The notes beneath the pieces are model-generated. The model saw only the letters and a program-made list of their open reading frames with translations, was not told where the DNA came from and made no database searches. The position numbers and the translations under genes are program-made. 64,000 nt of DNA from Jacaranda mimosifolia (Eukaryota; Streptophyta; Magnoliopsida; Lamiales; Bignoniaceae), in contig CM032125.1 in NCBI GenBank assembly GCA_018894105.1, forward strand, positions 1,364,001 through 1,428,000, written 5' to 3'. Shown here one piece after another: positions 23,661 to 36,300 of the stretch (the stretch's first letter is position 1; each line of letters starts with the position of its first letter).

Positions 23661-24265
23661 TGACGTTCAAGTAGAGATTAGAACTTCCCATCTCACAATA
23701 GAAATTATATATATATATATATATCAAATGTGTTCAAGTGTTTAACAACTAAAAAATGAATAAAAACCCTAAATATGAAAAATAGACAGGAAAGGAGTGC
23801 AATACTCAAAAATCACGGACATTTGAAGTTTCTAATGCATAAAACATACCTTTGTTCCTTTTCATCACTTCGTTTTGTACTTTGCTTCATTTTGCAGTTG
23901 TTTTTCTTTCTATTGTCGCAGAAAAATGGCTGAAATTTTGTTATTTTTTTTTTCACTTTTTCTTCTTCTTCTTCTCGTGTCAGCGGTAGAGGAACGGTTT
24001 CACGCCCTTTTCTTTTGGTGTTTTGAGAAGTCAATTTCAGGCAAAAAAAAAAAAAAAAAAGAAAGCGTTCTTTTTAAGAGAGAGTGCATTTTCCAAGTAT
24101 TTTTGTTGTTTTTTTCCAGCTGCAAGAGTATACAGGTCTTTCTAAAAGATATGGGGGGTGATTCCTAATTTTTGTCAAAAAGTGGAGAGTTTAGTGTATA
24201 AATATTTAAATGGGGACTAAACACTAAACTAAAAGTAGGTTTAATAATTTTTTTCTAATTAACTC

Positions 24266-24274
24266 TTGAAAGAA
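24266..24274. repeat. Target-site duplication of MULE A (right)
   Basis: TTGAAAGAA, identical to 12127-12135. Confidence 0.85.
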
Positions 24275-25062
24275 TATATAAAATATAATTAATTAGAATA
24301 AAAATACTGTATGTTAGTGCTTGTTTAAGTAACATAAAAATTACAATCCTAAGTTGACCATAAAAACTTTAATTTTGAAACAAATATTGATGAAATAATA
24401 AAATAATTAATATTGATAAAATATTTAAATATATTAGAATGGTATCTATTTATTTCAAATAAAAAATAAAAAAGATATATATGTATTATAAAAAATATAT
24501 TAAAAACTTTCCATGAAATGAACTTTAAATTAATTAAAAAGAAAAAATATTATTATATTATTCTAATTAGAGAAGAGGTCCTACAACTAAAAATATAGAA
24601 TTGTACTATGAATAATGTGGAAATAAAATATAAAAATAATAATTATAGGATAACAAAATTCGCATAGAAAATAAATATAATATTTATCTATTAATCTTGG
24701 GATAAATTAAATTTGTAATATAGAATTTTGTGACAAGAGTACTTAGTATGGTGCTTATAATTTTTTTTTAAATATAAACTTATGTAGTGAAATAAAAATA
24801 TGATAATAGATATTTTTTGAATTATCTTATGATATAGAATTCTATATTGCAAATTTGGATAAATACAACATGATATTTTAGTTATAATAGATAAGTTGAT
24901 CGCATTAAAATATATAAAAATAAATAAATTAATAATCAATGAAAAATTTTCAATTAAATAAAAAAACTCAAAATTCTAAGAATATAATGTGGACAAAATT
25001 GCACAATTAGAATGCTAATTGTATAATTAGATAAGCACAAAACTATGCTATATATAAGATGA
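24275..25062 (-). mobile_element. Helitron-related fragment with a probable 5' terminus
   Basis: On the - strand the end reads TCATCTTATATATAGC preceded by A, followed by an AT-rich subterminal part (aattttgtccac, aattttgag) that resembles the first 110 bp of the Helitron at 10072. No 3' terminus was found before MULE A, so this is probably a truncated copy. The rest of the interval is AT-rich and non-coding. Confidence 0.45.
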
Positions 25063-25084
25063 TACCATAAAACTTTGGATTCCA

Positions 25085-25717
25085 TGTGATATAGGATGGC
25101 CCAAGACCAAATCAGAGAGGCCCAATACAGAATGGTTCAGTTCGAGGACGGGAGCCAATGCCGAGGCCTAAACCAGCAGCCCAGGGCCCATGTAACTCAT
25201 CGATCCAGCTCGACCAATTCTCCCCAAACCTAGACAGGCGCCTTAAGGCTCCCGGAACTACTGGACCTCAGTCGACCCAGTACAGGTCGAGTCGGAGGTC
25301 GGGACTTACACAGTACTCTGCCACCACATTAAATGCGCTGAATAGTGCCACACCGCTGCATTAATGGCGCATGCCCTCCCTCTCACTGTCTGACACAGCA
25401 GACGCCGCTACAGTGTATTGTCTTATCCTTTAACCTTGAAATGACAGTTAGCTAGCAATATTCAAATGGAAGAAATGACCAATTACTCCTCGCAGAAGAG
25501 TGAAGGCCCTTCAATGTGCCCAGGGGTTTCCATAATATTTTCTAGAAGGGAGAATGATATAAAAACCCTCAATTCTGCTTTTTACAGGTATGCACTCATA
25601 CACACAAAAATACCTTGACTCCGCTGCCCGATTTCTGAGGTCGAATTATGCTGACTTGAGTGTCGAGGGCTTAAACCGAGGGTCACTCAGATAGCCTAAC
25701 GTTTGCCGTGGTTGCAG
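25085..25717 (+). mobile_element. Gypsy-like LTR sequence, + orientation
   Basis: The block stands out from its AT-rich surroundings by its higher GC content. It has a TATA-like gatataaaaaccc at about 25556, then gacttgagtgtcgagggct followed by tggttgcag, which is the layout of many plant gypsy LTRs (promoter, R region, cttgagcgtcggag-type motif). No gag-pol was recognised next to it, so it may be a solo LTR. The ends are approximate. Confidence 0.5.
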
Positions 25718-27260
25718 GATTCTATCCCTTATCAATCAGGAACGCAAGCCTTCCAGGCCCAGTTCTTCCAAATCCAAGCTCAGATTCTTATCCAACAAAT
25801 CGAACCCTCATCACCATGGCTAATTGGAAAACCATTAAAAATTGATTTAGCTAGTTTTACTTATACCATAGATACAGTTCGTGAATTTAGTTTATCATCA
25901 CGTACCTGATTTTTTCTGATTTTCTTTTGATTGAATTCATCTCTTAGAGTTTATTTTATCTGATTTTCTTCTGATTGAATTAGGATTTAATATTAGAAAA
26001 GAGGGTTTTGAAGTTCTCAGACTTAATAAGGTTAATTTGGTTGTTAGTATTAGAAGGGTAATTATTTTTTTTTTTCTTCATAATTTAATTTTAAAATAAG
26101 ATGGTTCTTTATAAGAACCATGATTGTTTATTTTCATAACTAATGGTTCGAAGGTGATGATTAAATCAAATTAAATTAATATGAACGGCTAAAAAGTGTG
26201 TATATTATGATAAATCAAAACCATGGGTATAGACCTCTAGAAAATCTTTTGTTAAGTTGTAATAATGCATGCTAGTTAGAAATTATTAAAAGTTTTTAAA
26301 ATATATTTTATATTCAAAAAATTATTAAAGTATCTTTCAATTCAAGATGATCATTTCATCAACTTTTCACTATAAAAAATTCAATGGCTAAATTAATTAT
26401 CATAGAGTCAATCAGCAAACTAAGAAATATTAATGAATTAACTTTTTTGTATTAATAGAGACTTTTCTCTTTCGGTTGACTAAATTGTGTCGACAATTAT
26501 TTTAACTTTAATAAATTAAGTTTATATATATATATACACATATATTATAGTCGAGATAATTCTAATTTTCAAAATTAAATAAACTCGATAAAAAGATTAA
26601 AAATTTCAAATTTTATAGGTTGTTTTTGTAGAAATTTTTACTACAAATAAGTGAATAGAATTAAAAAAATTAAAATTTAAAACGAAATATTAAATATTAA
26701 TAAATGCAAAATTATACTCTGTTGCATATAGTTAAGAGATTTAAGGGTAATTTCTTTAAGAAATAGGGATAAGGATTAATGTTTGGATTCTTTAAGACAC
26801 TTTGTAGAATGAGATTTTTAGATTGGAAAATAATTTACGAACCTTTTTGCATATAAAGAATTATTTTAAGGCATTTATAATAATTTTATTCCAAAAGAAG
26901 AGATATGGATATATATCTTTTGCGGCTAGCAAAAACTTTAGATGAATTGCACATGAAAATATTGTGCGATTCAAATTATGTTACTTCATATTGACTTGCG
27001 TGATTATTCGACTAGATGATAATTTTTTCTTCATTCATATTATTAAAAAAAATTAAAATTAGCGACGTGTACCTAGGTAGAATAAAGGTATGTTAAAAAC
27101 CCTTGTAATTTTCATTTTTCCTCTTCTTGAAATTTTAACTTGTATTGGTTTCCGCAGTCAAATGTATTGATCGTTTCCACAATTCTCTCTTTTGCTGGTT
27201 TTAGGTTTGACAACAATAATAAATCAAACCATGTTTGGGATCGTTGCAATGCAAGTTATT
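25718..27260. other. Unassigned non-coding DNA
   Basis: The part up to about 25910 may be LTR-adjacent sequence, but no known motif was recognised. The rest is AT-rich with no coding signal that I could support. Confidence 0.4.
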
Positions 27261-27264
27261 AGTG

Positions 27265-29220
27265 AAGAAAGAAGGATATGACCGCAAGCATGGAAATGAT
27301 AATGCATGACATTATGGGTTGAAGGGAGGATGCCGACAGTGTTCTAGTGAGAAGATCAACGAGTTGCTTGGAGGAACGGACGGAATGGCAACGGCAATGA
27401 CTTTGTCTCGTATGAAAATGGCAGTAAGTCAATCTCAATGTGTTTTGTCCTTTCGTGGAATATAGGGTTGATAGTGAGATGAACTATTGCTTGGTTTTTG
27501 CACACGATGAGAGTAGGGTGTGGAGCGTTGATGTTGAGGTCTCGAAGTAGCTGTTGAATCCATGTGAGCTCACTGGTGCTAGCAACAATGGCAGGTTATT
27601 TTGCATCTGCAGATGAGCAGGAAATGATGGGTTGCGTCTTAGATTTCCATGAGTGATGCTTGGCCTGGTGATGATGTTCAAGTACAGTAATCTGCCAACC
27701 AATTAATTAAGACGTCTGTATTGAGACTGATCTGAGATAGTGTCGCCATCAATAGAGTTGAGTTGGAATTAACATTGGATCAAGGGGACAGTGGACTGGC
27801 CTGGCAGTAAGATAATTAGTGTCTTGTAAGAGTTGTAGAGTGTTGTGCCTTTAGGACAGATATATACTTGAGTTTGATCTTGCAATGTCTAGACTAAGGA
27901 AGTATTTTAGGTTTCTAAGGTCATGAGCTTGAAACTGTGTTGTCCAAGCTGCTTAACTTGGTTAATAGAGTACTTTAATTGAGGTCTAGCCAAAATAATG
28001 TCACCTATGTACAAAAGAAGGACTACAAATGTTGAACTAGTGCCAAGAGTGAATAGGCTATAGTCAGATTTAGAATACTTAAAAACAATATTGGAGCTTG
28101 GAATACCACTGTTGTGAGGCTTGCTCTCGAGTCCATGCAAGGACTTGTTCAACATGCAAACAAGTTTGGAGTGATGTGTGTGCTGTGGTGATTGTGGAGA
28201 GTATCTAGGAGGTGAATCCATGTACATCTTCTCAAATATATCATCATTTAAGAAGGCGTTGTTTATGTGAAGCAGAAAAATATGCCATTGGTATTCAGCA
28301 GCAAGAGCAAGGGAAAGGACAATTAGGATGAGTTTGACTGTCATCAACTTTGCTACTGGTGAAAATCATGTGTCCAAAGATCTACTCCTTCTTACTGCAA
28401 TAACCTTTGGCCACGAACCTGGCTTTATAGCGCTCAATGGGATCATTAGAGTTGAGTTTGATTTTATAAATCCACTTGCAGCCAATAGAGTGCTTGCTTG
28501 GTGGAAGAGGGACTATGGCCCAAATTTTATTAGATTCTAAAGCTTGAAGCTCAGTTTTCATTGCTTGTTGTCATTCGGGAATTTCTGTAGCTTGATGATA
28601 GTGATTTGGTTCAATATGGGAGGAAATATTGAAGAGGAGGGCCTTGTGGGATGAAGAGAACTGACTGTACGAAAGATTATTAGAGATAGGTTAAGACACA
28701 TTGATATGTTGAGCTATGGATATATTACAGTGGTAGTCTTTTAAATATGATAAAAGTTTGGTAGTTCTGGAAGATCTCCGGACAGAGATATCATTTTGAC
28801 GTGATGGAGGAAGAGGAGGTTCACACTAAGATCGTGGAAGTGGCTGCGGTGTGGAGATGAAATCAGGACAAAGGATGTTTTTTGAAAGGGAAAAAACATC
28901 TTCATTAAAGATCACATTTCTAGAGATAAAAATTTGCTTGCTAGACATATCATGTAGTTTGCATCCTTCGGTTGTTGGGGGATAGCCAATGAAGATGTAT
29001 GGCTCGAGGGCCAATTTGGTTCTGTGGGTTTGGAGTGTTGAGGCATAGGCTAAACAACGAAAGACTTTAAGGTATGAACAGTCAAAATGAGTATTGTACA
29101 GGACTTCATAAGGACTCTTCTTAGCTAATAGAGGGTTTAGTGTTCTATTTATCAAAAGGTTGCAGTCAAGATGCATCGATATATTCCAAGGGATGGGAAT
29201 ATATAACTGAAATAGAGAGC
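27265..29220 (-). pseudogene. Ty1/copia polyprotein remnant (integrase C-end to RNase H)
   Basis: Read on the - strand from 29220 downwards, the order is integrase C-terminal part (LINRTLNPLLAKKSPYEVLY, KVFRCLAYAS, FIGYP), start of reverse transcriptase (SIGCKWIYKIKLNSND, ERYKARFVAKGY), RT core (HINNAFLNDDIFEKMYMDSP, and YIGDIIL in place of YVDDIIL), RT end (MVGRLLYLNI) and a copia RNase H tail (IRDKVIAVAIPS, QLVDLLTRTL). Stops and frameshifts occur throughout, for example before 28347 and near 27440. It cannot make a working polyprotein. A piece of the upstream integrase is at 31985-32172. Confidence 0.85.
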
Positions 29221-29439
29221 TCCTACATTCAAGTCGTGTTGATTTTGTTGATTATAAATTAATTTTGCTTCTAAACAAAAGAATTTTTTTTTTCAAAGTT
29301 ACTTATTAAAAGTTACATCTTTATGTGTTTTTTTTTTTTCCCCTGAAAAGTGTCTCTTTCAAATAGAACTGTAACTCTTCAAAAGGGTATGTACAATCCT
29401 ATAAACATACATCTTTTTTATTTTAAAAGAGAAGAGAGA

Positions 29440-30330
29440 GAAAATTCTATTACTTATTGATGAGAGTATGGATTGTTTAGGAGTGTATTGGGCTAAAGTC
29501 CACTCCAATTGACCAAGTGGGAGGCTGATAGAAGTGCTTTGTGATATAACGGGATTGAGTCCTACAACTAATAGCAAATGTCAAGCTAGCCAAGGGGCTC
29601 TTGGTCAAGGCACTCCGACGCTCAAGTTAGTATACTCGACTAGAAGGTAGAGCAGCAGACTATGGGCTTTTAAGTGATGAATGTCATACCTAGATGAAGG
29701 TTGACAACGGGGTATTTATAACCTTGTGAATGTGGTTGATATGTTTATGGTGCCCTTGTTGCACAGGAAGGGCTTTTGTCATTGCTTGAGAACCTTTAAG
29801 TCTTCTCTAATTTATGTACTATTCTAGGTGGCTTTGCCTCCAACTATCTAGGACAATGTGGTACACTGGAGGTGCAAAGTAGCCTGGTGTGGCTGAAAAT
29901 CTGGTACTAGTAGTGACATATGCCATTAATGCAAAGGCATTGCTTGACAGAGTATTCAATGCGTCTGAGAGGCTGTCTCCTTGTTCGACCTATCTGGTCA
30001 AGATAAATATTTATGTGAGACATCACTACGGACTCTGGTTGACGAGGTCTATAAGGTGTAACTCTATTGTATTCTAGTCTCCCTGGCTAAACATTGAACG
30101 ACGTATCCTCGATGATAATCAATCACAACCTCGTCAATAGTGTAAATGCTGCCTAGTGAGGTTGAAATCCGATCGATAATGTGGTTGGTCTAGAACAGAT
30201 TGGGCCTAGTTAGGTAATTGGGCTGTCTCTAGCCTTGTCAAATTTTATTAAGTTGGGCTATCTCATGTCAGTTATATAACAAAATATACTTTTACATATA
30301 CTTAATTGGGGGTGTCTATGACGAGGTACG
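29440..30330 (-). mobile_element. Gypsy-like LTR sequence, - orientation
   Basis: On the - strand the block carries a TATA-like ggttataaataccccg, then cttgagcgtcggagtgcctt followed by gagccccttggctagcttg, the same layout as the LTR-like block at 25085-25717 but in the opposite orientation. It is richer in GC than its flanks. No internal domain was found beside it. It lies between the two pieces of the copia remnant, so it probably inserted into it. The ends are approximate. Confidence 0.5.
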
Positions 30331-31984
30331 TTCCTACTTACCTTATATGAGGTATCACTAAATAAATGACATATGTTATTTTACAATCGGTTATTGCTCA
30401 TTGTGCAACAAGTTGATTCAAATTTTAAAATTTAGTATATTAAATGCTTGGTAAATATTTAAAAAATAATTAAAAGACATTTTTCAAAAAATCTATTAGA
30501 TAATATTATTTCATAATTTTCAATTATATATTTTATAATATTTAAAAATAAATATATTTGAAATAATATAGTCAAATATAATTATGTTTATTTATTAACT
30601 AAAATAAAAAATTTGATAATAAATATAAATTCTACAACCATCATCCTAACAATATAATTTAATAATTTTAAAAATGATTATTTTGAATCAATACTTAATA
30701 TATTATAAAAATATGAATGTACTAAAATAATTTAATTAAATTTATAAATCAATTAAAAATATATACATAAATAAATAATAAAAGAAAAAATCAAAGGAAA
30801 AAAATAAAAAAAAATCACCTTATTCCGCCCCCTCCTTGCGCACCACTCGTCCCACAACCGCCGCAGCACCCTCTCCTCTTTTCCCAGCCAACACAACCCC
30901 CCCAACCCCAATGCACCACTTGTCCTAGAACTCCCCGCCAACACCCTCCTCTTCTTTCCCATGGCAGTGAAATTTGGTTGATAGATGGGCTTCTATATAT
31001 GTATATTTATTTATATATGATAACAATCGTTTATACACAGTACTTCCCATGCATTTAAAATATTTTTAAGTAATCATTTATACATATTATCATATACATA
31101 CTTATAATTTGCATAATTATAAAGATAATGTTCACTTAAAGTAAAATTTTCATAACTCATTATAATATTAAAGAAAAAAATTAAAATTAATTAAAAAGGT
31201 AAATAGTGGAAGTTTTTGAAGAAATGGTTGTTATTTTTATATATAAATTTTTATTAAATATTGAATAGGTTAAATGTTGGATATATTGAAATTTGGTATC
31301 ATAATTTCTATTTTAGACACAAAAATTCCTTCCTTTTTGTAATATTATAGATAATATAGATGTGTGTATATATATATGTATATATTTATATGTATAATAT
31401 AGATGTGTAGGTATATATACATATGTTTGTAAAAATATATTATTTTAAAATATTTTTATGGAGGGTTTTTGTGGTATTTAATTTTTATTTTTTCTCATTT
31501 TTTTAATAATAAAATTTTATTATTGGTCTTCACTTTTTTTGTATAATAAACCATTAACATATGATCAAAATCAACCAACAACTAATCGTAGGTTAAGTGT
31601 AATTATTATGTTGCCAACTAATTATTAAAATGAAATGTTATGATTTTATATTTTAGATCAAACGATTTATATTAAGTACATTTGTGCATTCCTTACATGA
31701 GGTATGCACAATTAAAACTGCACCGTAGACTACTCCTACTTAATTTCCTATTTAAAATACTTATAAGTATTTCTATCAAGTAAGGTGACTGTGGAAAAAT
31801 ACAGTTTTTTTGGGTGCTTGAACCGGCTTTTATTTTCTATTCCTTATTATATGTTAATTAATTTTATTTATTATTTCTTTAATATTTTAGTGTGTGTTTT
31901 ATTTGAGTGCGAAATTGAGGAATTTGAAAAACTTGGGAATAATAGAGAAACCTCAGATTTTCGTTTCACTAAAAAAGTCCATAT
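30331..31984. other. AT-rich non-coding DNA
   Basis: No gene recognised. There is a short C-rich patch at about 30825-30965 and (TA)n microsatellites near 31360-31400. Confidence 0.5.
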
Positions 31985-32172
31985 ATATATATATATATAT
32001 ATCTCAAACAATAATTTACGGTAGTTAGAAGATATCGTTGGTCTCTTGTCTCAGTTGCAACATCAGAGGAACCCCAAACATTAATATGAACTAAATCAAA
32101 TGGAGATTGAGACATGTTATTCCATGATATGCAAGGGGCGCAGGTGTCTTTGCTTATTAAGGGGGCAGACAT
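31985..32172 (-). pseudogene. Copia integrase N-terminal fragment
   Basis: The - strand frame reads CAPCISWNNMSQSPFDLVHI, then NVWGSSDVATETRDQRYLLT and TVNYC, matching the end of the integrase zinc-binding region and the first strand of the catalytic core of copia elements. A (TA)n run replaces what should follow. It points the same way as the copia remnant at 27265-29220 and is probably part of the same insertion, split by later elements. Confidence 0.75.
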
Positions 32173-32879
32173 GGGGAAGGGTACTTGATAATGTTTTATT
32201 TATGCCGGATTGTGGTTCAAAATTAAAGTTGTGAAATCAAGTGTTCAGTGGCTTGGAACTCAATTGCATTAATTTTCGTTATTATGTGGAAAGTCTTATA
32301 TTCGCTCTGAAATGAACGCATTGTACACTTTATATGCATATAATTATACTGCATTTCAATGTACTTGATTTGATAATAAGATAATATTAATTTATTGAAA
32401 GGATAAATTTTGTTATTTATAATATTTTTTAGAAAAAAAAAGATCAAGTTTGAATTAGATAATGTGTTAATATATATCCCCTTCATTTGTCCACTTATTC
32501 AGTAAATAACTAAATTCAAATTATAATTCATTAAATGCAAAAGTACAATATTCAATAAGAAATCAAATATTAGAAAAAATTGTACCTTATGGCTTGAAAA
32601 GAATTTCTCGATAGAAAATATGAGATTATGTATATTTAGAAAAAAAACTTCCCAATATGTAATAAATGTTCTCGACTAAAGCTAATATAATTCGTGTATA
32701 GCAAGGTAAATATATTAGTAAGCGTGTTATAAAAAAGAAAATCTAATAACCCGCAACTAATAATAAATACATACTACAATGCATATCTGCAAAAAGAAAT
32801 CAATATTATACATTTAATATAAGTGTGAGCCGACAAGAAATTTCATTAATAATTGATTTTGTAATTTTCTTACGACCCA
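32173..32879. other. AT-rich non-coding DNA
   Basis: Nothing recognisable was seen between the copia fragment and the second duplicated DEG10 unit. Confidence 0.5.
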
Positions 32880-33228
32880 ACTCGATGAATTTGAATTTGT
32901 TAGATGTTTTTAGGATTAGTAGATTTACTCAAATTTATCCAATTTTCACTATATGGTTATTCTTTCCTTTTTAAGGTCCACGTCAGTAACAAGATACCTT
33001 CAGTAATAAATTTAATCCGAATTATAGAATTATAATAATGAAAAAAAATATTAAATTAACTCTTAAGATTTGCAATAAATTTGTTGGTAATATATTATTA
33101 TTTTTCGATAGGAATTTGATCGATTAAAGTATTTGTCCTTAGATTGACTCTAACTGCACGTGTTCAATTCAATAATTGCATCCTTAATTAGAGTTTGTAG
33201 AGAACTAGGGATCGCCAAGTTGGATTCT

Positions 33229-33240
33229 ATATATATATAT
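33229..33240 (+). promoter_or_regulatory. Probable TATA box of DEG10 copy 2
   Basis: A TATATATATA run lies about 110 nt upstream of the ATG at 33350, following the stretch ctagggatcgccaagttgga that is shared with copy 1. Confidence 0.45.
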
Positions 33241-33349
33241 GTTAACTAAATAACGGGGGAAAAAAAAAACAAGAAACAAACAAACAAAAAAGAATAAGAA
33301 AAAGAGGGAGAGGTTTGAAGGCCTCCTGTCTTCGCGCGCCAAAGAGAAG

Positions 33350-36300
33350 ATGCCTGGAGTGCGATTAGCAGCGGCGGTCCGGAGGCAGAGATTCTCCTCC
33401 AACGACCCAGACGGCGGCAGCAGCAGCAGCAGGAGAATCCTCGTTTCTTCCCACCATTCCGACGTCAATAATCCTGTTCAGCCTCTTTTAGGTTCCAATG
33501 CTAACTCCTGCTTTACTGCCATAGATAATGACATGGATTTTTGTTTCTCAATCAAATTGCACTCAACTTGCTGATTCTTCAATTTCTCCAGCTCCTCGCG
33601 ATGACGCTGCTCTGGATTGTAGTAGGAGTGTTGAGAATAGTGAAGCTGATGCCGAGACGGCGGATGCTGGGGAGGTGGAGTCGGAGTCGGAGTCGGAGTC
33701 GGAGATGGAGGCTTCAATGGAAATGATAAATAGTACGACGGGGGAGGAGTATCACGCGATTGACTTGGCGTTGAATGCAGTGGTGAAGATATTTACGGTG
33801 GCTAGTAGTCCTGATTACTTCCTTCCTTGGCAAAATGAGCCTCAACGTGAAAACACGGGATCTGGTTTGTTTGTTTGTTTGTTTGTTTCTTCTTTTTTTT
33901 CCCCTCTTAAATTCTATTTTTGTTTTTGTTTGTGGATTGAAGTTCATTGATGGGAAGCCTGACTTTTCACGAACGTTTTCTCAATTGCTTCCACTCTTGT
34001 TGGGAAAATTATAGTGAACCTTTGTGATTATCACAATAAACCCAAAATCCTTCTCTAAAATAAAATATGCAAATGACTTTTTTTTTTATATTTTTAAAAT
34101 CATGTGAATATGTGCCATTGAATATTTATTTTTATGCATAAAAAAAATTATATCCTTAATTATCAATTTTTGAATTGTTTTTGCGAAATCGACGATTCAG
34201 ATTAAGTCATATTTTATTTTTAAAGACAAATATTAAAAAACATATATAATATACTGTCATGTGTGTGTCTATATATATATATATAATATAATATAATATA
34301 ATACACATGCATAATGTATATAATTTAATATATATATATATATATAGATACTATCATGCCAACCCCCCATCCCAGCAAAGAGAAATGGGCATGATTTCTA
34401 AACTTAAATGGGCATCAAAGCAAAGAGAAAGTCAGTGAGCATGATTTCTAAAAATGCAAGGAAAATTTTCTGTATATTCTTTTTGACAGGAGGGTTTTAT
34501 GCATATTTTGACGATGATATGGGGTAAAATTGCAATTAACCCCATTCTTGCGGTTTATTTGCGGACCTGATAATGGCTCCTGGTTTTAGTGGAAAAATTG
34601 GAATCATAATTGGAAAAGCAAAAAATTTTCAATAATTCAGTCTTACTGTATTCTAGAACGCAGTTGGTATAAATAGAAAACTATACTGGTTGAAGAGACT
34701 TGCTGTTGAACTTTTAGATGCAGGTTAGCCTTAATTCCTAGTTTCAAACTAGAATCTTATACGCTGGGTCAACATTGTATAACATATGGAAGTCAATCAT
34801 TTATTCTGGAATGAAGGTTTTAGTTTGTTGGGGAATTTGAGGGTGGTTTGCTAAATTTATTTAAATTTTTTTATAAGTTCCTATATCTTATAACATGTTT
34901 TTAAAATTTATAAGATGTTGGATCTTTTTATAAAAATAAATTATTCAAGTGTTTGGATAAAATAAAATTTGAAACTTATAAGATGTTAGTAATAATAATT
35001 TTATAATTAACATGATTAAAATTAAGAAAGCTTGTAAAGATCTTAAAATAAGGTAAGAACTTCTAACTTTTGTAAAGAAGAGCATATAAACTTCTAACAT
35101 CTTATTTTAAAAGTTTATATTATTATTTTTTAAAAAATTTACCATACATTCTTTTAACATCTTATAAGAAAAGCTTATAAGCTCGCCAAACACCCACTTA
35201 ATGGAATATTTTCTGCAGAGGATGTGGACAGAAATTCATATGGTGTTTTGTTTAGACTGCAACCTCTGTTAATATGGCAATGTTTAATCAATTGATTATG
35301 GAATTATCTGTTTAGTGATGTAATATAGTGCTCATGACTCTGTTTTTAACAAAAATTCATTGCAGGGTTTGTTATTTCGGGGAAGAGAATCCTGACCAAT
35401 GCCCATGTTGTGGCTGATCATTCATTTGTTCTTGTCAGAAAGCATGGCTCTCCCACCAAATACAGAGCAGAGGTCCAGGCTGTTGGTCATGAATGCGATT
35501 TGGCTATTCTGGTAGTTGAACATGAAGAATTCTGGGAAGGAATGAACTTTTTGGAGCTTGGGGGCATTCCCTTTCTCCAAGAAGCTGTTGCTGTTGTTGG
35601 TTATCCTGAAGGTAATGTTGCATTTATCTCCTATTTGTTTTTCTATGGTTATACAACAGCGTATTTTCATGAATCTTTTTTCTATAATTATTCATACACG
35701 GGTTTGTCATGTAAGCCTACACAATATTTGCTTCTGCTAATTTCATTATACAAAAATGGCCTCAATGAATACTTACCTGCAGGTGGTGACAACATTTCTG
35801 TGACCGAAGGGGTTGTCTCCAGGGTTGAACCAACAGAATACGTACATGGTGCAACCACTCTGTTGACCATACAGATTGATGCTGCTATAAATCCAGGGAA
35901 TAGTGGGGGGCCAGCAATAATGGGTGGCAAAGTTGCAGGAGTAGCATTTCAAAACCTTATTCATGCAGAAAACATTGGGTAAATATCTGCATGTTGATGT
36001 CTTTTTGTAATTTTGTTCGGCATAAGTCAGCACGGTGCTTTGCTCAAATTGGTTTCATGAGATTGAACTGCATTTGGGCAAAATTTACTAGCTGTTATTG
36101 TTGATTTATACTACTATACATTGTTCTTCAAACTTGGCCTTTTCAAGTGCTACTCTATTATTTGATTTATTAGTATGAATTCGATATTTTTTTAAAAGTT
36201 GCAGCTTCACGTGTGATTCCTGGCCGAATCATTGAAAGTTGTTTAGCACATTAAATCTTATGAAAATATGATCTTCATCTGGGATGAGGACTTATTGGTT

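Larger units (their letters stand above)
20112..23960 (-). pseudogene. Ulp1-like (C48) cysteine protease gene carried by MULE A, degenerate
   Basis: The last exon, read from about 20300 down to the stop at 20112, encodes QQVDTMDCGVYVCLWAECFA, the Q...D-C-G active-site signature of Ulp1/SUMO-protease-like C48 peptidases, then LKIWRDARTIDIDKYRVNMA. Upstream blocks include 20742-20939 (VWEGARQFLDGKNFCELLFG), possibly the start of the protease domain, and 22060-22332, a Lys/Glu-rich stretch (EEIKSLKEKITSFEYMAMKE) that may form a coiled coil. A leader exon near the right terminal repeat ends at a donor AAAG|GTATGTT (about 23847) conserved in MULE B. I could not identify the catalytic His, and frames between blocks do not join cleanly. 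Carrying an Ulp1-like gene is a known trait of Kaonashi-type MULEs; the role there is unknown. Confidence 0.65.
12136..24265 (+). mobile_element. MULE A: 12.1-kb Mutator-like element with mudrA-like and Ulp1-like genes
   Basis: The element is flanked by a perfect 9-bp duplication, TTGAAAGAA (12127-12135 and 24266-24274), as expected for Mutator-type insertion. Its ends are diverged terminal inverted repeats of roughly 150-200 bp. The left end carries TATTAAAAAGTACC, gtccccacttgac and ccctactcactt; the reverse complement of the right end carries TTAATTAGAAAAAAA, gtccccattt and ctctccac. Inside are a + strand transposase pseudogene and a - strand Ulp1-like gene that converge, as the two MuDR genes do in maize. 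Ulp1-carrying MULEs are known in plants as Kaonashi-type elements. Much of the interior is tandem repeats. The transposase has stops and frameshifts, so the element is probably not autonomous. Confidence 0.85.

Noticed and set aside
33478..33717. Pro-rich open frame on the - strand opposite DEG10 copy 2 exon 1
   Set aside because: It is the reverse of the Glu-Ser repeat region and has no independent support.
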